Shown here piece by piece: positions 1 through 8,723 of a stretch of DNA of 64,000 nucleotides; position 1 is the first letter of the stretch, and the number at the start of each line of letters is the position of its first letter. The stretch spans positions 95,043-159,042 of the forward strand of contig NZ_JAFFSU010000019.1 in the NCBI RefSeq assembly GCF_017948455.1, in the 5' to 3' direction. Origin of the DNA: Streptomyces sp. GESEQ-4 (GTDB lineage Bacteria; Actinomycetota; Actinomycetes; Streptomycetales; Streptomycetaceae). The notes beneath the pieces were generated by a model. That model searched no databases and was not told the DNA's origin. It was given only the letters and a program-made list of their open reading frames with translations. A program made the translations under genes and the position numbers.

Positions 1-14
1 TAGGCTCTTGTTCC

Positions 15-764
15 GTGCCTGCGAACAACGACGGCCCCGATGAGGGCAGTACCCCGAGCAAGTCCGAGCAGACCCGCGCGGTGATCCTGGAGACGGCGAT
101 GCGGCTCTTCCAGGAGCGGGGGTACGACAAGACCACCATGCGGGCCATCGCCCAGGAGGCCGGAGTCTCCGTCGGCAACGCGTACTACTACTTCGCCGGC
201 AAGGAACACCTGATCCAGGGCTTCTACGACCGGATCGCCGCCGAGCACCAGGCGGCGGTCCGGGAGGTCCTGGACCGGGAGACGGGCCTGGAGGCGCGGC
301 TCGCGGGCGTCCTGAAGGCGTGGCTCGACGTCGCACAGCCGTACCACGAGTTCGCTGTGCAGTTCTTCAAGAACGCCGCCGATCCCGACAGCCCGCTCAG
401 CCCCTTCTCCCCGGAGTCGGAGCACGCGCGCGTGGAGGCCATCTCCGTCCACCGCGAGGTACTCTCCGGCGCTACGAAGACCAAGGTCCCGGAGGAACTG
501 CGGGACATCCTCCCCGAGTTGATGTGGCTCTCCCAGATGGGGCTCATCCTGTACTGGATCTTCGACCGGACCGAGGGACGCGAGCGGAGCTATCGCCTGG
601 CCGAGCGGGGGGCACGGCTCACCGCGCGCGGCGTGTCGCTGGCCCGGTTCCGGGTGCTGCGGCCCCTGGTGCGGGACGTGCATGAGCTGTTCACGGACTT
701 CTTGCCGGGGATGACGAAGGTGCTGCCGGATCCGGGGGACGGCAAGGGGCAGCAGGGCGAGTGA
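15..764 (+). CDS. TetR family transcriptional regulator
   Basis: A 249-residue one-component repressor. The N-terminal helix-turn-helix (about residues 20-65) reads AVILETAMRLFQERGYDKTT followed by RAIAQEAGVSVGNAYYYF, the classic TetR recognition helix. The rest is an all-helical ligand-binding domain of normal length whose ligand cannot be guessed. The start is a GTG. TAGGCT at 1-6 sits 8 nt before it and no Shine-Dalgarno is visible, so a leaderless transcript is plausible, although the window edge hides any -35. No target operator is evident. The next gene, Uma2-like, is in the same direction about 90 bp away and probably has its own promoter. Confidence 0.9.
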   Translation: MPANNDGPDEGSTPSKSEQTRAVILETAMRLFQERGYDKTTMRAIAQEAGVSVGNAYYYFAGKEHLIQGFYDRIAAEHQAAVREVLDRETGLEARLAGVLKAWLDVAQPYHEFAVQFFKNAADPDSPLSPFSPESEHARVEAISVHREVLSGATKTKVPEELRDILPELMWLSQMGLILYWIFDRTEGRERSYRLAERGARLTARGVSLARFRVLRPLVRDVHELFTDFLPGMTKVLPDPGDGKGQQGE

Positions 765-854
765 TCACTTTCGGGTGAACGGGTTCGAAGGGGACATCGG
801 GCGCCCGGCCTGCCTACGATGATGCTCTCGACACCAGCCCACGGGAGGCACGTG

Positions 855-1463
855 ATGTCAGCAGCATCCGTCGAGCGGCCCCATGGAGACCGTCCGCTGA
901 TCGCGGAAGCAAACCGTCTCATGGACCGCAATCCGGGCTACCGCGTCGAGATCATCGAAGGCCAGATCCTCGTGTCCCCGCCCCCTGACGCCGCCCACGC
1001 CCGAGCCCTGAGCAGGCTCATGCGCCCCTTCGTGACCGCCGGTCTCGGCGATGGCGAAACGGAGGTACTCCAAGGCGTAGGCCTCTGGCTCCCCGATGGC
1101 CCTGAGGACTACGCCGTCCCCGACCTTGTCATCGCCGATGCCGACATCGAAGAACACCTCGTCGAGAACAACTGCTACGCCCCGATCGCCTTTCGTCTCG
1201 TTCTGGAGGTCACCTCCAGCAATTGGAAGACTGACCTGCGCACCAAGGTCAAGGCCTACGCCGGTGCCAAGATCCCGGTCTACTTGATCGTCGACCGCAA
1301 GCACCAGCGCCTCCACGTACTGACCGATCCCACCGGGGACGGATACGAAAACCACCGCCCGCACTCCCCCGGCGAGATCGTCACCCTCCCGAACTCCGTC
1401 GGCGCCGAGGTCACCCTGAACGTCGACGAAATCCTCAAGGCAGGTCAGCCGAGGGCTAATTGA
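855..1463 (+). CDS. Uma2 family endonuclease-like protein (DUF820)
   Basis: A 202-residue protein of the Uma2/DUF820 family, a PD-(D/E)XK nuclease-like fold widely duplicated in Streptomyces and cyanobacteria. Typical motifs are EIIEGQILVSPPP near the N-terminus, the acidic PDLVIADADI, and LVLEVTSSNWKTDLRTKVKA, which carries the E...K pair of the putative active site. I chose the ATG at 855 because GGGAGG (843-848) lies 6 nt upstream; an in-frame ATG at 819 has no such signal. A TACGAT hexamer at 815-820 could be the -10. The 3' end overlaps the convergent MMPL gene by 8 bp. The biological role of the family is not established. Confidence 0.85.
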   Translation: MSAASVERPHGDRPLIAEANRLMDRNPGYRVEIIEGQILVSPPPDAAHARALSRLMRPFVTAGLGDGETEVLQGVGLWLPDGPEDYAVPDLVIADADIEEHLVENNCYAPIAFRLVLEVTSSNWKTDLRTKVKAYAGAKIPVYLIVDRKHQRLHVLTDPTGDGYENHRPHSPGEIVTLPNSVGAEVTLNVDEILKAGQPRAN

Positions 1464-3867
1464 CCGCGTCCACCTCCCCCTCCGCCAACTCCACGTCGTA
1501 CACCAACGGCCCGTCCTCCACCACCACATGCCGTGCCCGCGACCCGTACGAAGCCGCGGTCGTCGCCAGGAGATACGCCCCCGGCGCCGGGACCGACAGG
1601 ATGTATGAACCGTCGGCCAGAGAGGTCACCCGGTCCAGCTGACGGCCGCCCTTCGAGAGCAGCGTCACCGCCGCGCCCGGGATCGGTTCGCCGTCGGGCG
1701 TGCGGATGAAGCCGTGGACGACTGAGGCAGCACTCTCCATGGCAGGCTCCGTTTCTTCCTCACGCGGTTCCACCGCCAGATGCGGCAGCCGCTTCTCCAG
1801 GCCGGCCGGCAACCACCAGTTGGAGTTGCCGAGCAGATGCATCGCGGCCGGTACCAGGGCGGTGCGGAGGATGAAGGCGTCGAGGGCGACCGCCCCGGCG
1901 AGGCCGATGCCCGCCATCGCGGCCTCCAGCTCACCGCTGAGGATGAAGGCGCTGAAGACACACATCATGATCAGGGCCGCGCAGTTGATGACGCGGCTCG
2001 TCTCCGCCAGGCCCACGCGGACCGCACGCGCGTTGTCCTTGGTGTGCACCCACTCCTCGTGCATCCGGCTCACCAGGAACACCTGGTAGTCCATCGAGAG
2101 GCCGAAGAGCAGGGACAGCATGATCACCGGCAGGAAGGCGGCGATCGGGCCCTCCTTGCCGAGGCCGAGGATCTCGGTGCCCCAGCCCCATTGGAAGATC
2201 GCCACGAGTACGCCGAAGGACGCGGCCGCCGCGACGAGGTTCATCACCGCCGCCGTCAGGGGCACCACCAAGGATCGGAAGGCCACCATCAGCAGCAGGA
2301 AACCGAGGGTGATGATCGCCGCGATGAAGTACGGGAGGCGGTCGGCGGTCACCGACGCGAAGTCCTTGGACACCGCCGTCACCCCGCCCACGTGCGCCTC
2401 GACATCGGCCGCTGGGATGACGTCGTCGCGCAGGCGGTCGATCAGCCGGTCGGTCTCCACATCCTGCGGTGACGTGGTCGGAACCACCTGGATCACCGAG
2501 ACGCCGTTCGCGGGCGGCAGTGCGGCGACCGCCGCCACACCCTCCGTCGACTCGATGCTCGAGACGAGCCCCGTCGTGGCTTCGCCGTCCACCACCACCT
2601 GCAGCGGTCCGTTGAAGCCGGGCCCGAAGCCCTCGGCGAGCAGGTCGTACGCCTGCCGGGTCGTCGTCGACTCCTTGTGGTTGCCCTGGTCCGAGGTGCC
2701 GAGCCGGATCGACAGGACGGGGATCGAGAGGCCGACCATGACGAGGAGGGCCACGGCGGCGGTGGAGCGGGGGCGGCGTTCGACGTACGCCGACCAGCGC
2801 GCCGCCGGCCCGCTCGCGTGCTCCGGCTCCGGTCCCGCCGCGGCGAGCCGGCGCCGCTGTCGGCGGCTGAGGACCCGCATGCCGAGCAGTCCGAGGAGCG
2901 CAGGCAGCAGGGTGACCGCGGCCAGCACGCCCAGCACGACGGTCAGGGACGTCGCGATGACCACGCCGTCGAGGAAGCGCAGATTCATCACCAGCATGCC
3001 GGCGAGGGCGATGACCACGGTGCCGCCCGCGAACAGCACGGCACGTCCCGAGGTGTTGAGGGCCTTCACCGCCGCCTCCTCCGGCTTCATCCCGCGCAGG
3101 ATGCCGCGCCGGTGCCGGGTGACGATGAACAGCGCGTAGTCGATGCCCACGCCCAGGCCGATCAACGAGCCGAGCAGCGGGGCGACATCGGGGACGTTCG
3201 TTACATGGCTGATCAGTCCCGTCCCCATCAGGCCGATGCCCAGCGCGACGACCGCCACGACGATCGGCAGCAGCATCGCGAAGAACGCGCCGAAGGCGAG
3301 GAAGAGGACGATGGCCGCCGCCAGGATGCCGACCAGCTCGGACGTACCCTGGGCCGCCTCCTGGACCCGGGTGATCGCCTGGCCGCCCAACTCCACCTGC
3401 AGGCCGTCGCGTTCGGCGTTCTGCGCCGTGTCGACGACGTCCTCCACCAGCTCCTTGGGTACGGCGTTCGCCTGCTCGGTGAAGGTGACCTGGGCGTAGG
3501 CGATCCGCCCGTTCTCACTGATCTGCGCGGCTCCGCCCTCAGCCGCGTACGGGCTGGTGACCTCGCCGACCCCCTCCGTGCCCGCGATCTCGTTCAGCGC
3601 GGGCTCGATCCGGGACTGCACGGACGCGTCCCGCACCGAGCCCTCGTCGACCTTCCACACGATCGTGTCGGTGTCGCCGGAACTCTCCGGGAACGCCTTC
3701 TCCATCAGGTCGTACGCCTTTTTGGAGTCCGTGTTGGGCAGGGAGAAGACGTTCGCGTAGTCCGTGCCCGCGGCCGATCCCGCGAAGCTCACGCCGAACA
3801 GTGCCCCCACCCACAGCAACAGGACCACCAGCCGGTGCCGATAGCACCAGCGTGCCAATGCCGCCAC
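1456..3867 (-). CDS. MMPL/RND family transporter with C-terminal carboxypeptidase-regulatory-like domain
   Basis: An 803-residue integral membrane protein of the MMPL branch of the RND superfamily, a proton-driven exporter of lipids or hydrophobic compounds. It has two repeats, each with a large extracytoplasmic loop after the first helix and a cluster of five to six helices; GLGVGIDYALFIVTRHR and FGLSMDYQVFLVSRMHEEW are the conserved acidic motifs of the two halves. About 90 C-terminal residues (VVHGFIRTPDGEPIPGAAVT onward) look like a carboxypeptidase-regulatory beta-sandwich, which is unusual for MMPL proteins. The GTG at 3867 is chosen over the longer ORF because AAGGAG (3875-3880) is correctly spaced. 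It is divergent from the two-component system at 4028, which probably controls it. Confidence 0.9.
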   Translation of the reverse strand: MAALARWCYRHRLVVLLLWVGALFGVSFAGSAAGTDYANVFSLPNTDSKKAYDLMEKAFPESSGDTDTIVWKVDEGSVRDASVQSRIEPALNEIAGTEGVGEVTSPYAAEGGAAQISENGRIAYAQVTFTEQANAVPKELVEDVVDTAQNAERDGLQVELGGQAITRVQEAAQGTSELVGILAAAIVLFLAFGAFFAMLLPIVVAVVALGIGLMGTGLISHVTNVPDVAPLLGSLIGLGVGIDYALFIVTRHRRGILRGMKPEEAAVKALNTSGRAVLFAGGTVVIALAGMLVMNLRFLDGVVIATSLTVVLGVLAAVTLLPALLGLLGMRVLSRRQRRRLAAAGPEPEHASGPAARWSAYVERRPRSTAAVALLVMVGLSIPVLSIRLGTSDQGNHKESTTTRQAYDLLAEGFGPGFNGPLQVVVDGEATTGLVSSIESTEGVAAVAALPPANGVSVIQVVPTTSPQDVETDRLIDRLRDDVIPAADVEAHVGGVTAVSKDFASVTADRLPYFIAAIITLGFLLLMVAFRSLVVPLTAAVMNLVAAAASFGVLVAIFQWGWGTEILGLGKEGPIAAFLPVIMLSLLFGLSMDYQVFLVSRMHEEWVHTKDNARAVRVGLAETSRVINCAALIMMCVFSAFILSGELEAAMAGIGLAGAVALDAFILRTALVPAAMHLLGNSNWWLPAGLEKRLPHLAVEPREEETEPAMESAASVVHGFIRTPDGEPIPGAAVTLLSKGGRQLDRVTSLADGSYILSVPAPGAYLLATTAASYGSRARHVVVEDGPLVYDVELAEGEVDAVN

Positions 3868-4027
3868 GCTCAAGCTCCTTCGTCGCTCGGTTCGGTTGGT
3901 CCCCCAGGTCCTGGGCAACAGGATTGGCGGCGGCACGCGTGCGTGGACATGACCCGCCCATGACTCTCAAGGAACTCCAAAGACCGGAACGGGCCCCGTT
4001 GTCAGTGCCCGCGCCGATACTGGGGAC

Positions 4028-4717
4028 ATGTCGAAGGCTCCAGGCACTGTGCTGGTCGTCGAGGACGAGGAGAGCATCGCGGACGTCCTCGCCATAGCGC
4101 TGCGCTACCACCGGTTCGAGGTGATGATCGCGGGCACCGTCCGTGAGGCACTCACGCTCGCCGAGCGGACGCGGCCGGACGCCGCCCTGCTCGACGTCAT
4201 GCTGCCGGACGGCGACGGCCGGGCCCTGGGCCACCAACTGCGGGCCGCGCGGCCGGATTTGGCGCTGGTCTTCCTCACGGCGCGCGACTCGCCCGCCGAG
4301 ATAGTCGGCGCCCTCGGCTTCGGCGACGACTACATCACCAAGCCGTTCAACATCGACGAGGTCGTCGCACGGATCACGGCGGTCCTGCGGCGCACCCGGT
4401 CGTCGGACGTCCTCCCGCAGCGCCCACCACTGCGGTACGGCGATCTGGAGCTGGACGAGACGACGTACTGCGTGCACCGCGCGGGCCGGACGGTCGAGCT
4501 CACCCCCACCGAGTACGCCCTGCTGCGCTTCCTGGTGCGCAACGGCGGCCGGATCGTCCCCAAGGAGCAACTCCTGCGCCACGTCTGGCAGTACGAGCAC
4601 ACCCCGCCCGAGTCGACCGTCGTGGAGACCTACATCAGCTATCTGCGGCGCAAGCTGGACGCCCTGGGCGCGCCGGTGATCACCACCCGGCGGGGCGTCG
4701 GATACGGACTGGCATGA
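4028..4717 (+). CDS. OmpR/PhoB-type response regulator
   Basis: A 229-residue DNA-binding response regulator. The receiver domain has the acidic pocket VVEDEES, phospho-acceptor Asp56 in ALLDVMLPD, the TA pair in FLTARD and Lys105 in DYITKPF. The C-terminal winged helix (about 130-225) has the OmpR signature ELTPTEYALLRFLVRNGGRI and ends RRGVGYGLA. It overlaps the kinase gene by 4 bp (ATGA), so the two are co-translated. GATACT (4016-4021) ends 6 nt before the ATG, suggesting leaderless transcription. Its likely target is the shared intergenic region with the divergent MMPL gene; that is inferred from position. Confidence 0.93.
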   Translation: MSKAPGTVLVVEDEESIADVLAIALRYHRFEVMIAGTVREALTLAERTRPDAALLDVMLPDGDGRALGHQLRAARPDLALVFLTARDSPAEIVGALGFGDDYITKPFNIDEVVARITAVLRRTRSSDVLPQRPPLRYGDLELDETTYCVHRAGRTVELTPTEYALLRFLVRNGGRIVPKEQLLRHVWQYEHTPPESTVVETYISYLRRKLDALGAPVITTRRGVGYGLA

Positions 4718-6174
4718 TGCTCGGGCGGTTTCGGTGCAAGCGCGGCGGGATCCACTCGCTGCGCGCCAAGCTGACGCTGGCGAACGTGGCGCTGCTGGCG
4801 CTCGGCATCGTCATGGCGACCGCGGTGAGCCTGATGACCGCCCGGCACTATCTGCTCGACAAGGTGGACTCCGAGCTGGTCGGCGAGCGTGCCTCGCTGC
4901 AGAACGCCGGGTTCAACATGGAGCAGATCAAGTCGCTGGGCGAATTGGCCGTCGCCCTCGACAACTTCACCGCCGACGACACCGACGCGCTGCCCAACAC
5001 GGCGGCCTCCGTGTTCGTCGCTGTCGACGGCAAGGGCAACCCCGTGGCGCTCGGGCCGCTCGCGCCCACGGAGCGGCAGCGGGAGCTCGCCGAGGCCACG
5101 GACGACCCGGCCGCGCTCGCCGCCGAGACGGAGCCGCAGGACGTGCGGGTCGAGGACGAGTCGTACCGGATGGTCGGGGCGAAGCTGTCCGACGGCACGA
5201 TCGTGCTGATCGCCACCTCCACCGAAGCCCTGCACGAAGGCATGGCCAAGGCGCTCAAGCTCGACTTCGCCTTCGGCACGATGCTGCTGGCGCTGCTCGC
5301 CTGTCTGACCATGTTCAGTGTGAGCCGCCGGATGCGGCCGCTGGAGGACATGGTGGAGACGTCGTCGGCGATCGCCGAGGGCGACCTGACCCGGCGTGTG
5401 CCGTCCAGCCGGGAGGCCACGCTGGAGGTGGAGCAGCTGCGGCTCGCCCTCAACTCCATGCTCCACCAGGTGGAGTCGGCGTATCTCACACGGGAACGCA
5501 GCGCGGCCCAGCTGCGCCGCTTCGTCGCCGACGCGTCGCACGAGCTGCGCACCCCGCTGTCCGCGATACGCGGCTATCTCCAGCTGTTCGACAGGGGGAT
5601 GCTGACCGATCCCGCCGAGCGGAAGCGTGCCGGGGAGCGCGTGATGACGGAGTCCGACCGGATGGGGCGGCTCGTCGACGAAATGCTCACCCTCGCCCGT
5701 CTCGACCAGCAGCCCGAACTGCGGTTCCGGAACGTCGACTTGAGCCGCCTGGTGCGCGACGCGGCCGAGGATCTGCGGGTGCAGCAGCCGGACCGGCCGA
5801 TCGGGGTCGACGCCGACGGCTCCCTGCTTGTGCGCGCCGACGAGTCGGGGCTGCGGCAGGTGCTGGGCAACCTGGTGGGCAACGTACGCACGCACACGGC
5901 GGCCGATGTGCCGGTCCGGCTGGGCGTGGAGCGGAGCGACGGCGTCGTACGGCTGCGCGTCGAGGACAAGGGGCCGGGGCTCGCGGAAGAGGACGCGGCC
6001 CGGATCTTCGACCGGTTCTTCCGGGCCGGGGGCGGCGCGGGCAGCGGGCTGGGGATGGCGATCGTGCAGGGTGTCGTACGGGCGCACGGGGGCGAGGTGG
6101 CGGTGCTGACGGCGCCGGGCGAGGGGCTTGCGGTGACGGTCACCCTGCCGGTGCGGGCGCCCATACCGTCGTAG
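4714..6174 (+). CDS. Sensor histidine kinase (HAMP-HisKA-HATPase)
   Basis: A 486-residue membrane sensor kinase and cognate partner of the preceding regulator. It has a transmembrane helix at about 20-42, an extracytoplasmic sensor of about 140 residues, a second helix at about 185-203, and a HAMP linker ending ITEGDLTRR-like (AIAEGDLTRRVPSS). The dimerisation/phosphoacceptor helix has His276 in DASHELRTPLSAIRGY. ATP-binding motifs are the N box (LRQVLGNLVGNVRTH), DKGPGL and GSGLGMAIV. The ligand is unknown. The gene ends opposite the second MMPL gene, with a hairpin between them. Confidence 0.93.
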   Translation: MMLGRFRCKRGGIHSLRAKLTLANVALLALGIVMATAVSLMTARHYLLDKVDSELVGERASLQNAGFNMEQIKSLGELAVALDNFTADDTDALPNTAASVFVAVDGKGNPVALGPLAPTERQRELAEATDDPAALAAETEPQDVRVEDESYRMVGAKLSDGTIVLIATSTEALHEGMAKALKLDFAFGTMLLALLACLTMFSVSRRMRPLEDMVETSSAIAEGDLTRRVPSSREATLEVEQLRLALNSMLHQVESAYLTRERSAAQLRRFVADASHELRTPLSAIRGYLQLFDRGMLTDPAERKRAGERVMTESDRMGRLVDEMLTLARLDQQPELRFRNVDLSRLVRDAAEDLRVQQPDRPIGVDADGSLLVRADESGLRQVLGNLVGNVRTHTAADVPVRLGVERSDGVVRLRVEDKGPGLAEEDAARIFDRFFRAGGGAGSGLGMAIVQGVVRAHGGEVAVLTAPGEGLAVTVTLPVRAPIPS

Positions 6175-6205
6175 CGCCCAGGGTGATCCGGATGGGGAGT
6201 TCATC

Positions 6206-6237
6206 GGGCCGTACCTGCCGATCGGCGAGTACGGCCC
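6206..6237. terminator. Bidirectional hairpin between convergent genes
   Basis: GGGCCGTAC (6206-6214) and GTACGGCCC (6229-6237) are perfect 9-bp inverted repeats with a 14-nt loop. They lie between the 3' ends of the histidine kinase (+) and the second MMPL gene (-). No U-tract is present, as is usual for Streptomyces terminators. Confidence 0.6.
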
Positions 6238-6286
6238 GTACCCCGAAGTTCGAGGGCGTGATCGCCAAGGGTGGGCAGGAGTCGGG

Positions 6287-8548
6287 TCAACGGTCGACCA
6301 GCCGTGGACGCGGGGCCTCAGCCGTGGATTCCGCGTCGGTGCCGACCGGGCCGCGGGGAAGTATCCGGTCCAGCCACTTCGGCAGCCACCAGTTGGTCCG
6401 GCCGAGGAGTGTCATGGTCGCCGGTACCAGCACCATGCGTACGACCGTGGCGTCGATGAAGATCGCGGTGGCCAGGCCGAGCCCGAACATTTTGGTGGAG
6501 GGGTCCTCGGCGACGGCGAAGGACAGGAAGACCGCCACCATGATGAGGGCGGCCGAGGTGATGATCCGGGCGGTGCCCGAGACGCCCTCGACGATCGCCG
6601 TGGCGTTGTCGCCGGTGCGCAGGTACTCCTCGCGTACGCGGGAGAGGAGGAACACCTCGTAGTCCATCGACAGGCCGAACAGGATGGCGAAGAGGAACGC
6701 CGGGATGAACGACACGATCGGAACCGTCGCTTCCAGACCGATGAGTGCGCCTCCCCAGCCCCATTGGAAGACCGCGACCATGATGCCGTAGGCCGCGCCG
6801 ATGCTCAGCAGATTCAGCAGGACCGCCTTCAGCGGTACGAGTATCGAGCGGAAGACCAGCATCAGCAGCAGGAACGACATCGCCAGCACGGCGGCGACGA
6901 TCACCGGCAGGCGTTGGCTGGTGCGTTGGCCCACATCGGACAGGCTCGCGGCGGCGCCGCCGACGTGGGCCCTGGCCGGGCCGTGCCCGATCGCCGTGGG
7001 CAGCACGTCGGTGCGCAGCCGGGCGATGGTGTCGGCCGTGGCCTTGTCCTGAGGGCTGGTGGTCGGGAACACCACGAGGGTCGCGATGCCGGTGGCCGGA
7101 TCGATGTGCGTCGGCGCGACGGATGCGATGCCCGGATCCGCCGCGACCGCCCCGACGAGTCGGTCCAGCACTCCCGGATCACCGGTGGGGTCCGCGGCGA
7201 TGACGAGGGGACCGTTGATGCCCGGGCCGAATCCCTCGGCGACGAGGTCGTAGGCCCGGCGCTCGGTACGGCTGTGGGGCAGTGAGCCGTCGTCGGGCAG
7301 GCCGACGCGCAGGCCGAGCACGGGCAGCGTCGCCGTCAGCAGCAGCGCCGCGGCGCCGACCGCGTACGGCACCGGGTGCCGGCTGACGTGCCCGATCCAG
7401 CGACGCCACCCGGCGGCGTGGGCGGCGCCTGCCGCCGGGTCCCGCCGCCGTGCGAGTCGGCCCGGCTTCCTGGTCTGCAGAGCCCGGCTGATCCGGCCGG
7501 CCCTGGCCAGGCGCGGGCCCGCCGCGCCGAAGAAGGCCGGCAGCAGCGTCACCGACGCGAGCACCATCGTCAGGACGACCATCGAGACGGCAATCCCGCC
7601 CACCGTCATGAACGGCACGTTCGCGACCGCCAGGCCGAGGATCGACACGACGACGGTGCCGCCGGCGAAGACCACCGGCCGCCCCGCCGTTGCCACCGCT
7701 CGTCCGGCCGCCGCCTGCGGATCGAGCCCGCACGCGAGGTACTCCCGGTGCCTGGCGAGCACGAACAGCGCGTAGTCGATGCCCACTCCGAGCCCGACCA
7801 TGCTGCCCAGGACCGGTGCGAAGGTGGGGACCTCCGTCACCCCCGCCAGTACCGTCATCGTGGCGACCCCGACGGTCAGCCCGAAGACCGCCATGCCGAT
7901 CGGCAGCGCGGCGGCGACGAGCGAACCGAACGCCAGGAACAGGATCGCGGCCGCGGCGAGGAGGCCGATCAGCTCGCTCGCTCCGCCGTCGGAGCCGGAG
8001 AAGGCGTAGAAGAGGTTCCCGCCCATCTCGATGCGCAGCGGCAGCTCGGCGCGCAGCCGGTCGCCGAGATCGACGAGGGCGTCGAGGTCTTCGGCCGACA
8101 GCCGGCTCTGGTCGGGGTACTGCACCCGGACGACCGCGATCCGCCCGTCGGCCGAAACGAGGCCGCCGCGCACGGCGGTGTCCCCGCCCGCGTCGAGCGC
8201 CCCCGCCGGGTCGCTCGTGCCGAGCACGTGCGGCAGCCGCTTCACCTCGGCCCGCAGCCGCGTGAGAGCGGTGCGCGCGCCGTCGTCGTCGAAGAACGTC
8301 GCACCGTCGTCGAGGGGGGTGACGACCACTTGGGCGGTCATCCCCTCCTGGCCGGTGCCTGCCCGCTCGATCAGCTCCGCGGCCCGCCGGGAGTCCAGTC
8401 CCGGAGCGGTCAACGAGTCCGCGGTCCGCCCGCCGAACGCGACGGCGGCGAGGACGGCGAGCGTGGCGGCGATCAGCCATGCCGCGATCACCCGCCAGGG
8501 ATGGCGGGCGGCGCTTGCGCCCAGACGCAACAGGGCTTTCGAGAGCAT
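6287..8548 (-). CDS. MMPL family transporter
   Basis: A 753-residue RND-superfamily membrane protein with two six-helix halves. Signature motifs are GLGVGIDYALFVLARHREY in the first half and FGLSMDYEVFLLSRVREEY in the second. The ATG at 8548 is preceded by GGAGG in GGTTGGAGGACCCG, so the much longer upstream reading frame is spurious. It lacks the C-terminal beta-sandwich of the other MMPL protein here, and the overall similarity shows the two are distant paralogues. It is divergent from a NarL-type two-component system, so regulation by that pair is likely. The substrate is unknown; related proteins move lipids, siderophores or drugs. Confidence 0.92.
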   Translation of the reverse strand: MLSKALLRLGASAARHPWRVIAAWLIAATLAVLAAVAFGGRTADSLTAPGLDSRRAAELIERAGTGQEGMTAQVVVTPLDDGATFFDDDGARTALTRLRAEVKRLPHVLGTSDPAGALDAGGDTAVRGGLVSADGRIAVVRVQYPDQSRLSAEDLDALVDLGDRLRAELPLRIEMGGNLFYAFSGSDGGASELIGLLAAAAILFLAFGSLVAAALPIGMAVFGLTVGVATMTVLAGVTEVPTFAPVLGSMVGLGVGIDYALFVLARHREYLACGLDPQAAAGRAVATAGRPVVFAGGTVVVSILGLAVANVPFMTVGGIAVSMVVLTMVLASVTLLPAFFGAAGPRLARAGRISRALQTRKPGRLARRRDPAAGAAHAAGWRRWIGHVSRHPVPYAVGAAALLLTATLPVLGLRVGLPDDGSLPHSRTERRAYDLVAEGFGPGINGPLVIAADPTGDPGVLDRLVGAVAADPGIASVAPTHIDPATGIATLVVFPTTSPQDKATADTIARLRTDVLPTAIGHGPARAHVGGAAASLSDVGQRTSQRLPVIVAAVLAMSFLLLMLVFRSILVPLKAVLLNLLSIGAAYGIMVAVFQWGWGGALIGLEATVPIVSFIPAFLFAILFGLSMDYEVFLLSRVREEYLRTGDNATAIVEGVSGTARIITSAALIMVAVFLSFAVAEDPSTKMFGLGLATAIFIDATVVRMVLVPATMTLLGRTNWWLPKWLDRILPRGPVGTDAESTAEAPRPRLVDR

Positions 8549-8723
8549 CGGGTCCTCCAACCACCTCGTCGGCCGTCCGTGTACGGCCGCCGATGCCGAG
8601 GCTCGTCGCCACGGCGCTCCGCGGCATCGGCCCGCGGGCCGCGGATCCGTCGGCCCCGGGGTGGAGTGACGACCCGTCCTTTCGGCCGATGCGCTGCGCG
8701 CCGCGGTCCCTAGGCTGAGAACC

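Noticed and set aside
4734..6662. Long plus-strand frame of 642 codons over the histidine kinase gene
   Set aside because: It is an Arg/Ala/Gly-rich shadow frame, caused by GC bias, of a gene with full kinase motifs.
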